Shown here piece by piece: positions 33,990 through 43,536 of a stretch of DNA of 64,000 nucleotides; the stretch's first letter is position 1; the number at the start of each line of letters is the position of its first letter. A program made the position numbers and the translations under genes. The DNA comes from JAJRPT01 sp964465945 (GTDB lineage: Bacteria; Bacteroidota; Ignavibacteria; Kapaibacteriales; UBA2268), in the NCBI GenBank assembly GCA_964465945.1, contig CAYXMM010000004.1, positions 1 to 64,000 of the forward strand, read 5' to 3'. The notes beneath the pieces are model-generated. The model saw only the letters and a list, made by a program, of their open reading frames with translations, ran no database searches and was not told where the DNA came from.

Positions 33990-36404
33990 ATGAGATTTTG
34001 GCAGAAATATTCTTATACCGAATATTTATTCGGAGAACAGTCCGTTATCTTTGCAGTATCGGACAGCTATTCTGAATTGTTTCAAAATGTCGGTATTCAG
34101 ACTGATATTTTCCTGCTCGAATCTGTTAAGAAAGACCTTAATACCGAAGAAGGCAGTTATGCAATTGACGAACTGCCTTTTTCAATTAATCAACTTGCTT
34201 GTCAAAGTGAGGACGATGAAAAAGCCATGTTCTTTGTTCTTGATTCAACCAATATCAAAGTAAACCGTTACTGTGCCTTATTCTTCGGTGAAGAATCTAA
34301 CTTGTCTGATATGTTATTCATTGGTAAAATTGGGAGCAAAGTTTCAGGAACAGATAAGCTTTGGCAAGGTGATGATTTTGAATTTAACGTAAATCCGAAA
34401 AGAGAATATAAGTTTTCTGCATATAGCTTTGATGTCTCAATTCTTGACCAAGTAAAGTTGACAGGTAAGATTGAAAACCTTGAAGGAACGCCAATAAATA
34501 ATGTCTATACGAGATTTGAAAATGAGAATTGGACTTCGATTAAGAACATCTTTCAATATAGGCTTTCTTATTCCATAGATTTCATTTCTAATAATCGAGT
34601 TTACAATTGTCCTTTGGGAAACCTTTACAGAGTTCTTGACGAGTATCTGAAAAAAGCCAAGGATATTATTTCCGAACTTTCCAATACTTCAATTTCTTTT
34701 AATCTTGTCGAAGGAACTTTGGGACTGCAAACTTGCCCGGTTTCTTATACTTTGAAAAAAGAATTCAATGAAGAAGTCAAGGAAATCAAGGCAGAACAAA
34801 ACATAAGAATTGAATTAAAACTTTCCTATTCAGATAGTGGCACAAATTGGAGTGCTCCATTCATTCACAGAAAAATGATTGATCCTGCACTTGGAAGTTC
34901 GCAACAATTTGATTGGCAAAAGAATCAAGTTTCAAGTGAAACTACCTATTCATTCAAGAATCTCGAAACAATTTCAGACCTTTTATTTGAAGTTGCAAGA
35001 AGTTTTGCTTGTTTTCTGTTTATCAATTATACCTCTGGAAATACTATAAATCTTGAATTCAAATCAAGAAAAGGACTTGTTGAAGATGAATATACTTATA
35101 TCATCGGAGCTCAGGATGCAAGTTTTGACACAAGTTCGATAATAACGAAAGATTCAAATGAGTTTTATGGTCTTGCAAATAATTTTGCAGTTGATGAATT
35201 TGATGATGTTTCAAATAAACCGAATACAAATGAAGCTGAACCATCTCAGAAATTTCAGGATGCAGACAAACAAAGGAAATACGACAAGGAAAAGAAAGGT
35301 ATAGAATCTGAAAGACTTTTACTAACTACCTCAGTTTCAAGAGCTGTCATTTGTGCTGTCAATGATTATGGTGGTCACGCCTATTATATCATTCCTTTGA
35401 ATGTATCGAGAAACATTAGTAATTGGAATACACTTGCTTTACAAACTATTGCGAATGCACCCGGTAATGGAAGCAGTAGTTCCTTGGAACATCTCAATAC
35501 CGGCTTATATGTAATAACCAAACCTATGGAAACCACTCAAATTCAGAGAATGGGTTTAGTTGATATTTGGAGACCTGCCGCAAGGATTTATACAAAGGTA
35601 AATGGAACAGATATTGATTTTGATTCGCTTGCAAAATACGTGAATTATATTCTCTCTCGAGACAAGCATTATTACGAAACCGAATATAACCTGACAGTTC
35701 CTTTCTGGAATGGTTTTTCTAAAAACCAAGACGGGTCAAATCCTTCATGGAAGAATATTAAACTTGGTTCTAAGATTAAGCTTGCCGAAACAGTTAAAAG
35801 ATATGATAACGGAACTTGGATTGAAGAAGAAGTTCAAAGGGATTATGTGGTTGTTGGTATCGAAATTAATCTACAAAAACCCGATACTAAACTAAAATTA
35901 CATAGTCTTGAACGCTTTGCTTTCGGTTGGTGGGAAGGCGATGAAGGGCTTTTACCTTTATTCATGTTATCTTCCGAAAGGGAAAGCTTTGTTGCCGATG
36001 ATTCAACGATAGTCCAGAGCTATGATATTGAAGACAATGAAACAATTTTATCCGGAGATGCAGTAATGTTATTGAACTCAGGTAAAATTGCCAAATCAAA
36101 AAGTTTAAGCAATTATCAAAACAAAACAATTGGAATTGCTAAAGAAAGCGGAAATGGCGGTGAAACTATTTTAGTGCAGATTTCAGGTAGGGTTTCGAGT
36201 GATGATTATAGTTTTACAAATTTCATCGGTCAAGTATTCGCAAGAACAAATAATGAAGGATTGAATATTACCGAAACAATTCTCGATTCTCCAAACTATA
36301 CAGAAGACATGATTATCTGTCTCGGTAAAATTGATTCTGATAAGAGTTTTATTCTTGACATTGTTGAATTTCCTTTTGAATCAGGTGTTCTGGAGCAAGC
36401 ATGA
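33990..36404 (+). CDS. Large tail structural protein (hub/baseplate candidate)
   Basis: An 804-aa protein rich in strands. The first 250 residues include WQKYSYTEYLFGEQ and a Cys-containing GEESNLSDMLFIGKIG domain that resemble tail-tip components; the middle carries an IYTKVNGTDIDFDSLAKYVNYILSRDKHYYETEY segment; the end (VMLLNSGKIAKSKSLSNYQNKTIGIAKESGNGG) resembles a trimerisation or appendage domain. It is probably a baseplate or tail hub component. It overlaps the next gene by 4 bp. The family is not certain. Confidence 0.6.
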   Translation: MRFWQKYSYTEYLFGEQSVIFAVSDSYSELFQNVGIQTDIFLLESVKKDLNTEEGSYAIDELPFSINQLACQSEDDEKAMFFVLDSTNIKVNRYCALFFGEESNLSDMLFIGKIGSKVSGTDKLWQGDDFEFNVNPKREYKFSAYSFDVSILDQVKLTGKIENLEGTPINNVYTRFENENWTSIKNIFQYRLSYSIDFISNNRVYNCPLGNLYRVLDEYLKKAKDIISELSNTSISFNLVEGTLGLQTCPVSYTLKKEFNEEVKEIKAEQNIRIELKLSYSDSGTNWSAPFIHRKMIDPALGSSQQFDWQKNQVSSETTYSFKNLETISDLLFEVARSFACFLFINYTSGNTINLEFKSRKGLVEDEYTYIIGAQDASFDTSSIITKDSNEFYGLANNFAVDEFDDVSNKPNTNEAEPSQKFQDADKQRKYDKEKKGIESERLLLTTSVSRAVICAVNDYGGHAYYIIPLNVSRNISNWNTLALQTIANAPGNGSSSSLEHLNTGLYVITKPMETTQIQRMGLVDIWRPAARIYTKVNGTDIDFDSLAKYVNYILSRDKHYYETEYNLTVPFWNGFSKNQDGSNPSWKNIKLGSKIKLAETVKRYDNGTWIEEEVQRDYVVVGIEINLQKPDTKLKLHSLERFAFGWWEGDEGLLPLFMLSSERESFVADDSTIVQSYDIEDNETILSGDAVMLLNSGKIAKSKSLSNYQNKTIGIAKESGNGGETILVQISGRVSSDDYSFTNFIGQVFARTNNEGLNITETILDSPNYTEDMIICLGKIDSDKSFILDIVEFPFESGVLEQA

Positions 36405-36811
36405 AAGAAATAGCATTAAGACATAGTGTTTCAAAATTATCTAACTGGACTTTTGAAGAGAATGCTTCTGACCAAATGACTTTTGAAACGGTTAAATGTA
36501 CTGATCCTGTTCTAAATACCACAGAAGAATCAGGTGTTCTTCTTAACGGAAGGAAGTTCAATAACATTCTTTACAAGCATAAGGACATTGAAGTTGTTAT
36601 CAGTTCCGATGAAATTGACAGCGATACATTGGCATTCCTGCAAGCCTTTTGGTCGGCAAGGTTCAAATACATTTCATTGAAGAAAAGTTCAACATGGGGC
36701 AGCTATGTGCAAATTATGACTGAATCAGGCAAGTTTCCTTTGTCTTACATTGATGATATTCGAGATTTACCGGAAGTTTCATTTAACCTAAGCTATGCGA
36801 ATCCGATATGA
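36401..36811 (+). CDS. Hypothetical tail protein (136 aa)
   Basis: A beta-rich protein with the YSFE-like opening ALRHSVSKLSNWTFEENA and a C-terminal SYIDDIRDLPEVSFNLSYA. It lies in a run of overlapping genes between the putative hub gene and the tail chaperones and ends overlapping the next start by 4 bp. I do not recognise its family; a small tail component is likely. Confidence 0.65.
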   Translation: MKEIALRHSVSKLSNWTFEENASDQMTFETVKCTDPVLNTTEESGVLLNGRKFNNILYKHKDIEVVISSDEIDSDTLAFLQAFWSARFKYISLKKSSTWGSYVQIMTESGKFPLSYIDDIRDLPEVSFNLSYANPI

Positions 36812-37290
36812 GCGATTTAGTTTTTAATGGTTTTAAAGATAGCGTAAAGCTAATGCCAATTACAAGGGCATTGTTTTATATTTATAATGAGCAGAAGTAT
36901 ATTATCATTGACCAGATTGAAGCAGAATCCTCATACCATATCAGTCCCATATTGCGAAAAAATCATTTTGGAAAGCAAAAGACTCTTGGTTACAATTACG
37001 ATGTTAATCTATATGTGCCACATAATTTATATGGATCGAACAATCTTTTGGATGAACTCGAAACTCTTAATTCAAAAGAACTTGTAAATTTATACTTGGT
37101 AATCGGTGCCGGTGGAAGTTACGTACCACCATTGCCAATGCCATCTATAAATTTTAACTCAAAGCAGGAAATATTTTTTTTGGGTGTTAAAGTTCAAATT
37201 GAAATCGAATCAGTTGAATACAGACCCAGATGTATAGTAAAAACAAGCGGTTTTATGAAAAATCTAAATAATCCATTTTATCAAGGGTAA
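36808..37290 (+). CDS. Hypothetical tail protein (160 aa)
   Basis: A strand-rich protein (MPITRALFYIYNEQKYIIIDQIEAESSYHISPILRKNHFGKQKTLGYNYDVNLYVPH, then LVNLYLVIGAGGSYVPPLP). It overlaps its upstream neighbour by 4 bp and precedes the chaperone gene by 4 bp. The position suits a tail terminator or tube-associated protein. No family recognised. Confidence 0.65.
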   Translation: MSDLVFNGFKDSVKLMPITRALFYIYNEQKYIIIDQIEAESSYHISPILRKNHFGKQKTLGYNYDVNLYVPHNLYGSNNLLDELETLNSKELVNLYLVIGAGGSYVPPLPMPSINFNSKQEIFFLGVKVQIEIESVEYRPRCIVKTSGFMKNLNNPFYQG

Positions 37291-37294
37291 TACT

Positions 37295-37777
37295 ATGAAT
37301 GAAGAAACAAACTTTGAGCCGATTGAGCCTAAGGCATTTTTCTTTGGAGACAAAACATACAAATATGACTTTAATATTCTTACAGTTGAACAAGCTGAAC
37401 TTGCACGGGAGGCAGGAGAATTCAAATACAACCAGCTACAGAACGAACCGGAAAATTTCAGGCAAGTTGTAAAGTCACGAGGAGCAGAATGGCTGTCAAT
37501 TGTTTTAAGCTATCTTCTGAGGGAAGTGAAAAATGACATCCAACAGCCATTCAACAAAGACAAGGCTGAATCTGAAGTTGAGAATTTTGTAAAAACACTT
37601 CCGGTATCTAATTGGAATGATTTAAGGGAGTGCGTAACCGATTTTTTTACAGGTATCGGCAAGAAACCGCTCGCATTGGTGATATTGCAAGGAGAAAAGA
37701 AGAAGAGCGGAATAGAAATGTTATTGCCGATTTTACAGAAGAGTATGCAAGGGAGCTTAGATCAAAGCGGTTCATAG
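37295..37777 (+). CDS. Tail assembly chaperone, short form (G-like)
   Basis: A 160-aa acidic, helical protein (PIEPKAFFFGDKTYKYDFNILTVEQAELAREAGEF). It lies immediately before the tape-measure gene and overlaps a second frame that continues without a good start of its own. This is the G/GT arrangement of lambda-like and other long-tailed phages, in which G coats the tape measure during tail assembly. The G frame holds a TTTTTTT run at codons 117-118. Confidence 0.85.
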   Translation: MNEETNFEPIEPKAFFFGDKTYKYDFNILTVEQAELAREAGEFKYNQLQNEPENFRQVVKSRGAEWLSIVLSYLLREVKNDIQQPFNKDKAESEVENFVKTLPVSNWNDLRECVTDFFTGIGKKPLALVILQGEKKKSGIEMLLPILQKSMQGSLDQSGS

Positions 37778-37974
37778 AAGAACAGGAGAAAATAGAAAAC
37801 TGTTATCGTGATGGAGAACTTCGGCTAAGAATATCCAAAGCCCAAATAGATATTTGGTATTTACCTGCCTTGGCTACTAATGATATTACGAAGTATCAGA
37901 AAGTGAGGATGTCTCTGTTTGCAGATGCTTTGAAAGCATTGGAGATATTGATTAATTCTATACCCAGCCGTTAA
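37295..37974 (+). CDS. Tail assembly chaperone, frameshifted long form (GT-like)
   Basis: A predicted 226-aa product: residues 1-118 of G, then a -1 shift at the slippery run and 108 residues in the other frame (YRYRQETARIGDIARRKEEERNRN, then ALATNDITKYQKVRMSLFADALKALEILI). The T part is basic where G is acidic, as in known GT proteins. The T frame has no plausible start within the overlap. The T domain recruits tail-tube subunits in lambda. The fusion is an inference from sequence; the efficiency is unknown. Confidence 0.75.
37642..37648 (+). other. Slippery heptamer for -1 frameshifting
   Basis: The sequence T TTT TTT follows GA in the G frame (GAT TTT TTT ACA). It satisfies the X XXY YYZ rule, lies early in the G/T overlap, and a shift of -1 leads straight into the T frame. 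A clear downstream hairpin or pseudoknot is not evident by eye. Confidence 0.75.
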
Positions 37975-37992
37975 GAAAGCGGCTATTTTTTT
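37966..37992 (+). terminator. Weak hairpin with T-run between the T frame and the tape-measure gene
   Basis: Stem AGCCG/CGGCT with a 9-base loop is followed by ATTTTTTT. Only 5 bp long, it could attenuate rather than end transcription and so reduce tape-measure expression. Confidence 0.45.
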
Positions 37993-38001
37993 GAGGTGAT
38001 C

Positions 38002-41000
38002 ATGGCAAAGAACTTTCAAGTAGTTTTAGATTTTCTGGTTAATCTGAAATCAGATAAATCACAAGTTGAGAAACTTGCAAAGGAAGTAGAAAATATTCTT
38101 GGTAAAGTCAGTCCAAGCATTGATTTCAATAGCAATGAAGTCAAGAATGGAATTAAGCAATTAGTCGAATTCCTGATGGATGCCAAAGAAGGGGCAAAAG
38201 AGCTTGAGAAAGTTCTTTCTGCCTTGGATATTGATTTGGATACCGAAGAATCCAAGAAAGCCCTAAATGAAATTGAATTCGCTTTGAAAGAAATTAATAA
38301 AACCGATTTATCCGAACTTGAAAGGACTTTCAATGAATTGGAGAATGGAAAACTCGACGAAAACATTTTGAATCTTGACAAAGCACTGAAGGACATGGAT
38401 GGAACTAAATTCGACAAGGAAGTAGAAAAAATAGCATTATCCTTTATAAAAGCCAAGCAGGAAACAGAAGAACTCATAGCAACGCAAAAGGTAGCACAGC
38501 AGGCATTGAAATTAGCCGGCAAGGAAGGTTCTGAAGCCTATAAGAAAATTGAAAAGGAGATTGCAGAAGCGGAATTGCAATTGAAAAAAATGGGTGTTAC
38601 GACTGAAAAGACTGCATCCCTTGGTGATAAATTTGCTAAGTTCGGTATGATAACAATGGGTATTGAACAGGTTACATCTACACTCAATCAGTTTCAAGAA
38701 CCATTTATCGAGTTGGATAAGCAAGTAAGAAACATAGGCACGCTTGGAGTCAAGAATTTTCAGGAATTTGCTAATGCCGCTACAGAATTGTCTAAAAAAG
38801 TACCGGATTCGGCTGGTGCTATAGCCCAAGGTGTTTATGACGCAATCTCCGCAGGTACTATAAAAGTTAAAGATGGTGTTGCTGATGTTTCCGAAGGAAT
38901 GATATTTGTGGAAACATCATCCAAGTTGGCTACTGCAGGTCTGACCTCAACACAGGATTCTATTAACGGCTTGACTTCGGTTATGAATGCTTATGGTATA
39001 GAGGCTGGTAAAGCCGGGCAGGTAGCAGATATTTTCTTTGGTGCCGTGAATGTAGGAAAGACTACGATTCCTGAGCTAAATGCTTCTTTGTCTAATGTTA
39101 TTCCAACTGCTTCAGCTTTTGGAGTTGAATTCAATCAAGTGGCTGCAGCAATTGCAACAATGACAAAGCAAGGTACACCAACTGCACAAGCGACAACTCA
39201 AATAAGAGCGGCATTGACAGAACTTGCAAAGCCGGGTTCTACATTAGCTCCAATAATGCAGAAAGCAGGTGTTTCTCTTGAATCATTACGCAAGGATGGT
39301 TTGCAGGAGTCCTTAAAGAAAATCGGAACTGCTATTGATGGTGCTGGCAAATCTGCAACACAAATTTTTTCATCAGTTGAAGCTGCTGGAGCAGTAATGC
39401 TCTTATCTGGAAAGAATGCTCAAATGGCTTCTGATGATTATAATGCAGTAGCTAATTCAATTGGTTCAACAGATTCAGCATTTGCAGTTGCTTCTGAAGG
39501 TATTGGAAATAAATCCAAAATGATGATGAACTCAATTCAGGCAGGATTCAATAATGTAATGGGTTCATTGGGAACAGTTGGTCAAACTGCATTATCTACT
39601 GCCACACAAGTTGCCCCGCTAATAACTTCATTTGCAGGTTTATCCAATCTCATCCCTGAAGGTGCAATTGGTAAAGTTGGCGAGCTTGGAAAAAGCTTAT
39701 TAACCAAATTAGTTCCAGGTTTGGCAGGAGCTACTGCTGGTCAGGGTGTATTAAATGCAGTTATGATGGTTAATCCGTATGTTCTTGCAATAGCAGGTAT
39801 AGCCGCACTTGTAACCGGCTTGCATTTCCTAAGCGATGCATTGCATGAAACAGCCATCGAAAAACTTGATGATGCAATAGCGGATAACGAACTTTTAAAG
39901 TCAAAAATAGAAGTAAACAGACAACAAAGAGAACTTACTCAATCAAATATTGACCTTTTAGGATCTTTCCGAAAACAGGGAGAATCTGCAATGCAGAACG
40001 AAGCCCTCTTGCTGAAACTTGCAAGTGCATATCCCGGAGTAATTGATTTAAGTAAAAGCTATGCACAGAATTTATCAGCATTGGAACAAGCCTCAAAGAA
40101 AAATGTTGATTCCTTGAGTAAGCTAAATAATGAAATGCTGGATTTAGCAAATCAATCTATCAAACTTGATATAAAACTGGCTAATCTTGAGGTAGATACA
40201 GCAAAGGAAGAAATTGAAAATCAGCTTACAGATGCTTTTGGAAATTGGGCAACAAGTGTTGATGAATGGGTGTTGGGAACATCCGCACCAAGACAGTTTG
40301 CCGAATCAATAATCCAAAAATATACTAAAGGCATTTATGGTGCAAAAGATGATGCCTCGCTTCAGAAAGCAAACCTTGATTTTCAAATGGCTGTTTTCAA
40401 TGATAAGAATTTCGAGAATCTTGACAATAAGCAAAAACAGCAAATAATTAAAACAATTCAGCAAATGACTTCTGCCAAGAAGAAAGCAATTGAGGAACAG
40501 AACAGAAGCCTCGAGAAAGACCTTGCAGATTTCAAAACCGCTGGATTCAAAGAAAACGAAATTGTTGATTTGTTGTCCAAGAAATATGGAAAATCGAAAG
40601 ACGAAATCTCAGCAATAATTAAAAAGCAAGAAGAGAGCAAGAAAGAAACTGAAAAGCAAGTCAGTGCGGTTGATAAGCTTGCAGAAGCTTGGAGTACGGC
40701 AACTGCCGAAGTGGAAAAGAATATAAAAAGTCAGCTTGGTGCCGCTAATGAAATCTTTAAAAAACTTCAGGATAAAAGCATCACAAAGGAACAAAGAACT
40801 GAACTTCAGGAACAGTATAGCGAGGCAATCGTTAATCTCAGACAACAGGCAAAAGAAAAGAAGAATTTGGATAAGATTGACGAACTCAATCAAATCAGGG
40901 CTGGACTGAAGACTAAAGAGGGTAAATCAGCCTTTGAGCTTGCAAGGCAGGAAGCAGAATTAAAAAATAAAAGCCTTGAAATAGAACAAAAAAATTATGA

Positions 41001-42783
41001 GTATGTTCTCAAGGGAGGAATCCTGAATGAAGAAAGAAAAAAAGATGATTACGATGAGCTTCTGATTAATCAGAAACAACTCGAGACAGTTAGGAGCCAG
41101 AGAATTGCTTGGATTGAAGCTTTGAAAGCAAAGAAACTAATAAAGGAAATCACACCAGAAGGTGAAATTATTTTTCAACCAAAGGTAAAAGAAGCGGATA
41201 AAACCGAAATCAAGTCAATAATTCAAGACTTTAACTTCAAAATACAGGAAGAACAATCCAAAACACTTGAGCTGAAAGTGAAGCTAAAAGCCGATGATGT
41301 TGCTTTGAAAGATAAGTTAAAAGAACTCGAACAAAGAAAAATTGAATGGGAAATTTCTATCGGAATTAAAAAGGAAACAACTCTTGAAACCTTTGTCAAC
41401 GAATACAAAAACAAGCTTTCATCAACAAGAACTGAAATCGAAAGCAGTAATGCCAAGATTGTAAGTTTATCCAAGCAAATGGTGGACGAGCTTGCCGGGG
41501 TTAGTAGTGAGAATGCAGAACAGGAAAAGGAGAGAATCAGAATTCGTTATGATTTAAGAATCAAGGAAACAAAAGAAAAGAATTTTGAACTTCAGCAGAC
41601 AGAGTTTGAGACACTTCAAAAAATCAAGGATATTGAGGATAAAATCTATAAGTCAAGGGTGGATTCAATAAAGAAATATGAAGAGGAAAAACTAAAGGAG
41701 ATTGAAGAAAAATATTCAAAAGAAGAAGAACAGCTCAAGAAATTCAATGAGGTTTGGTTTTCCGGTATGCAGAAGCGAAATGATTCTGATAAGAACGATG
41801 CTATCCAAAAGATTTCTGATGATGAAAAAAAGAAATTGGCAGAGTTGGAAAAATGGCAGGAAATGGGAACAATAAGTAAGGAAGAATATGAGAACAAGAA
41901 AACAAAAATAGAAGACGATGCCCGGAAGGAACGAGAGAAAAAGGAAGATGAATTTAGAAAGAAGCAATTAAGGATTGATGCCCAGAAACAAGGAGTGGAA
42001 GCCGAACAGCAAAGGAAAAAGGATTCTGATATTCTTAAAATTCAAAAGCAAGGAATTGAAAAGCAACTTCGATTACTTGAAGAAAAGGCAAAGAAATTTG
42101 ATGCTCAGGGTAAACCTATCTTTGATTCAAAGGAAGACCAGGAAGCCTATAAGAACCTTAGTAAGCAACTTGATGATACTGATAAAATGATAAAAGAAAA
42201 GGGAGACATTCTTGGAACAACCACAAAGGATTTACAGGCAACAGTTACGGAAAGTCTGAATAATCTTTTTGCAGGAGATCCGGATGCCGCCGCGGATTCG
42301 TGGCGTAAATTCTTTGGTAAACTTGCTGGTATGCTCCAAGCAAAGGCTTCAGCATTTATTCTGGATTTGATCCTTTCTCCTGGAACAATGGAATATCTTT
42401 CAGCATTACCATTTCCTGCCAATATAATTGCAGTTCCGGTAATCAGCGCAGTTGTCTATTCCGGTGTAAAAGCTATAACTGATCCTATCATTTCAGCTAT
42501 TTTAAGTTTTTCTACAGGTGGTAGAGTTGACCAACCGACTATGGCTCTTATTGGCGATGCTTCACGGTTAGGTGGAAGAAATCGGGAATGGATTTTCAAT
42601 GATTCACAACTCCAAGCCACAGTCCAAATGGCAAGTGTCGGCTCAAATGCTATGCTTATCGCCAAACTCGACAGAGTAGAAAAGCTATTAGCTTCACAGG
42701 AATTGAAAACAACTCTAAGAGGAAGCGATATTGATATAGCTTTGAGAAGAACTGTTGTACATAATCTTTCAAGGCAAAAGTAG
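38002..42783 (+). CDS. Tail tape measure protein
   Basis: A 1593-1595 aa protein that sets tail length and occupies the tail lumen. ATG 38002 has GAGGTG upstream and is preferred over GTG 37996. Residues about 1-200 are acidic coiled coil; about 240-470 match the TP901-type tape-measure core (FAKFGMITMGIEQVTSTLNQF, LSKKVPDSAGAIAQGVYDAISAG, AYGIEAGKAGQVADIFFGAVN, TAFGVEFNQVAAAIATMTKQG-like segments). Hydrophobic stretches at about 540-620 and 1450-1520 could insert in membranes. Residues about 830-1440 are a long Lys/Glu-rich coiled coil. At about 3 bases per 0.15 nm of tail, it predicts a tail somewhat over 200 nm; that rule is a family generalisation. Confidence 0.93.
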   Translation: MAKNFQVVLDFLVNLKSDKSQVEKLAKEVENILGKVSPSIDFNSNEVKNGIKQLVEFLMDAKEGAKELEKVLSALDIDLDTEESKKALNEIEFALKEINKTDLSELERTFNELENGKLDENILNLDKALKDMDGTKFDKEVEKIALSFIKAKQETEELIATQKVAQQALKLAGKEGSEAYKKIEKEIAEAELQLKKMGVTTEKTASLGDKFAKFGMITMGIEQVTSTLNQFQEPFIELDKQVRNIGTLGVKNFQEFANAATELSKKVPDSAGAIAQGVYDAISAGTIKVKDGVADVSEGMIFVETSSKLATAGLTSTQDSINGLTSVMNAYGIEAGKAGQVADIFFGAVNVGKTTIPELNASLSNVIPTASAFGVEFNQVAAAIATMTKQGTPTAQATTQIRAALTELAKPGSTLAPIMQKAGVSLESLRKDGLQESLKKIGTAIDGAGKSATQIFSSVEAAGAVMLLSGKNAQMASDDYNAVANSIGSTDSAFAVASEGIGNKSKMMMNSIQAGFNNVMGSLGTVGQTALSTATQVAPLITSFAGLSNLIPEGAIGKVGELGKSLLTKLVPGLAGATAGQGVLNAVMMVNPYVLAIAGIAALVTGLHFLSDALHETAIEKLDDAIADNELLKSKIEVNRQQRELTQSNIDLLGSFRKQGESAMQNEALLLKLASAYPGVIDLSKSYAQNLSALEQASKKNVDSLSKLNNEMLDLANQSIKLDIKLANLEVDTAKEEIENQLTDAFGNWATSVDEWVLGTSAPRQFAESIIQKYTKGIYGAKDDASLQKANLDFQMAVFNDKNFENLDNKQKQQIIKTIQQMTSAKKKAIEEQNRSLEKDLADFKTAGFKENEIVDLLSKKYGKSKDEISAIIKKQEESKKETEKQVSAVDKLAEAWSTATAEVEKNIKSQLGAANEIFKKLQDKSITKEQRTELQEQYSEAIVNLRQQAKEKKNLDKIDELNQIRAGLKTKEGKSAFELARQEAELKNKSLEIEQKNYEYVLKGGILNEERKKDDYDELLINQKQLETVRSQRIAWIEALKAKKLIKEITPEGEIIFQPKVKEADKTEIKSIIQDFNFKIQEEQSKTLELKVKLKADDVALKDKLKELEQRKIEWEISIGIKKETTLETFVNEYKNKLSSTRTEIESSNAKIVSLSKQMVDELAGVSSENAEQEKERIRIRYDLRIKETKEKNFELQQTEFETLQKIKDIEDKIYKSRVDSIKKYEEEKLKEIEEKYSKEEEQLKKFNEVWFSGMQKRNDSDKNDAIQKISDDEKKKLAELEKWQEMGTISKEEYENKKTKIEDDARKEREKKEDEFRKKQLRIDAQKQGVEAEQQRKKDSDILKIQKQGIEKQLRLLEEKAKKFDAQGKPIFDSKEDQEAYKNLSKQLDDTDKMIKEKGDILGTTTKDLQATVTESLNNLFAGDPDAAADSWRKFFGKLAGMLQAKASAFILDLILSPGTMEYLSALPFPANIIAVPVISAVVYSGVKAITDPIISAILSFSTGGRVDQPTMALIGDASRLGGRNREWIFNDSQLQATVQMASVGSNAMLIAKLDRVEKLLASQELKTTLRGSDIDIALRRTVVHNLSRQK

Positions 42784-42788
42784 AAAGT

Positions 42789-43535
42789 TTATTTATTTAG
42801 CCAATATAAGTCTTGTTCATCAAATTTATTGCCAACAAAAAAACCTTTATCAGGAAAGTCTTTTGAATTTCTACTATAACCAATCCAAACTGGACCACAA
42901 TTAAGAATTTTAAAAAATTCTATTACAAATTCTTCGAGATTTAATGTTGATGATTCATTCCATGTATATAAAATTGATTTTACATTCTCAAACTGAACTT
43001 TATATATTTCGTTATTATAGCTAAGGAACTGATTTTCAAGTTCTTCCTTTTGTTCGTATGACAAATATCCGCCAGGAGCTTGAAGTGACAGAAAATCAAC
43101 AACAAGTTGTATAATAGAAAGGTTACTTTCCTGTAATCTCTGCTTGAAATATTGTATTGAACTTGAATCAGAATCAGAATAAAAGTGTTCAGATTTATAT
43201 TTTAAACCTATGAAATCAGAGAAGAATTTAATGTGTTGAAGTTCATTATCCAAAACTGGTATAATTCTAAATAAATGAGTTTGGGTTTCTTTTTCTATAG
43301 CCAGACCAGAATAAATTCTTTTATATCCATTGATTTGTAGCTTGAAATGTAACAATTCATGAGTTAGACTTGCTTCTGGATATTTTGTCTGACAATAAAA
43401 AACAATAGCTTCTTTTCCTGCAATATCACAACCCCACTTATTTTTGTCACTTTTTTCAAATTTAAGAGTAAAATGCTTTTTTACTAAACTTAACAATGTT
43501 GGGTCAACTTCCTTTTGTATTTTCGATAAATTCAT
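42789..43535 (-). CDS. HExxH metalloprotease-like protein
   Basis: A 248-aa soluble protein. The motif ASLTHELLHFKLQ holds HELLH (59-63), the zinc-binding HExxH signature of gluzincin-type peptidases and of ImmA/IrrE-like proteins, though no XRE regulator is next to it. The rest is helical with FFSDFIGLKYKSEHF and an aromatic C-terminus. It lies at the end of the prophage, opposite in strand to the tail genes, one bp after the UDG-like gene, so the two form an operon. Its place is typical of lysogenic-conversion or defence cargo. Function unknown. Confidence 0.7.
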   Translation of the reverse strand: MNLSKIQKEVDPTLLSLVKKHFTLKFEKSDKNKWGCDIAGKEAIVFYCQTKYPEASLTHELLHFKLQINGYKRIYSGLAIEKETQTHLFRIIPVLDNELQHIKFFSDFIGLKYKSEHFYSDSDSSSIQYFKQRLQESNLSIIQLVVDFLSLQAPGGYLSYEQKEELENQFLSYNNEIYKVQFENVKSILYTWNESSTLNLEEFVIEFFKILNCGPVWIGYSRNSKDFPDKGFFVGNKFDEQDLYWLNK

Positions 43536-43536
43536 T

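Noticed and set aside
37630..37974. Independent 114-aa gene
   Set aside because: There is no good start in the overlap; the G/GT frameshift explains the frame and the gene order.
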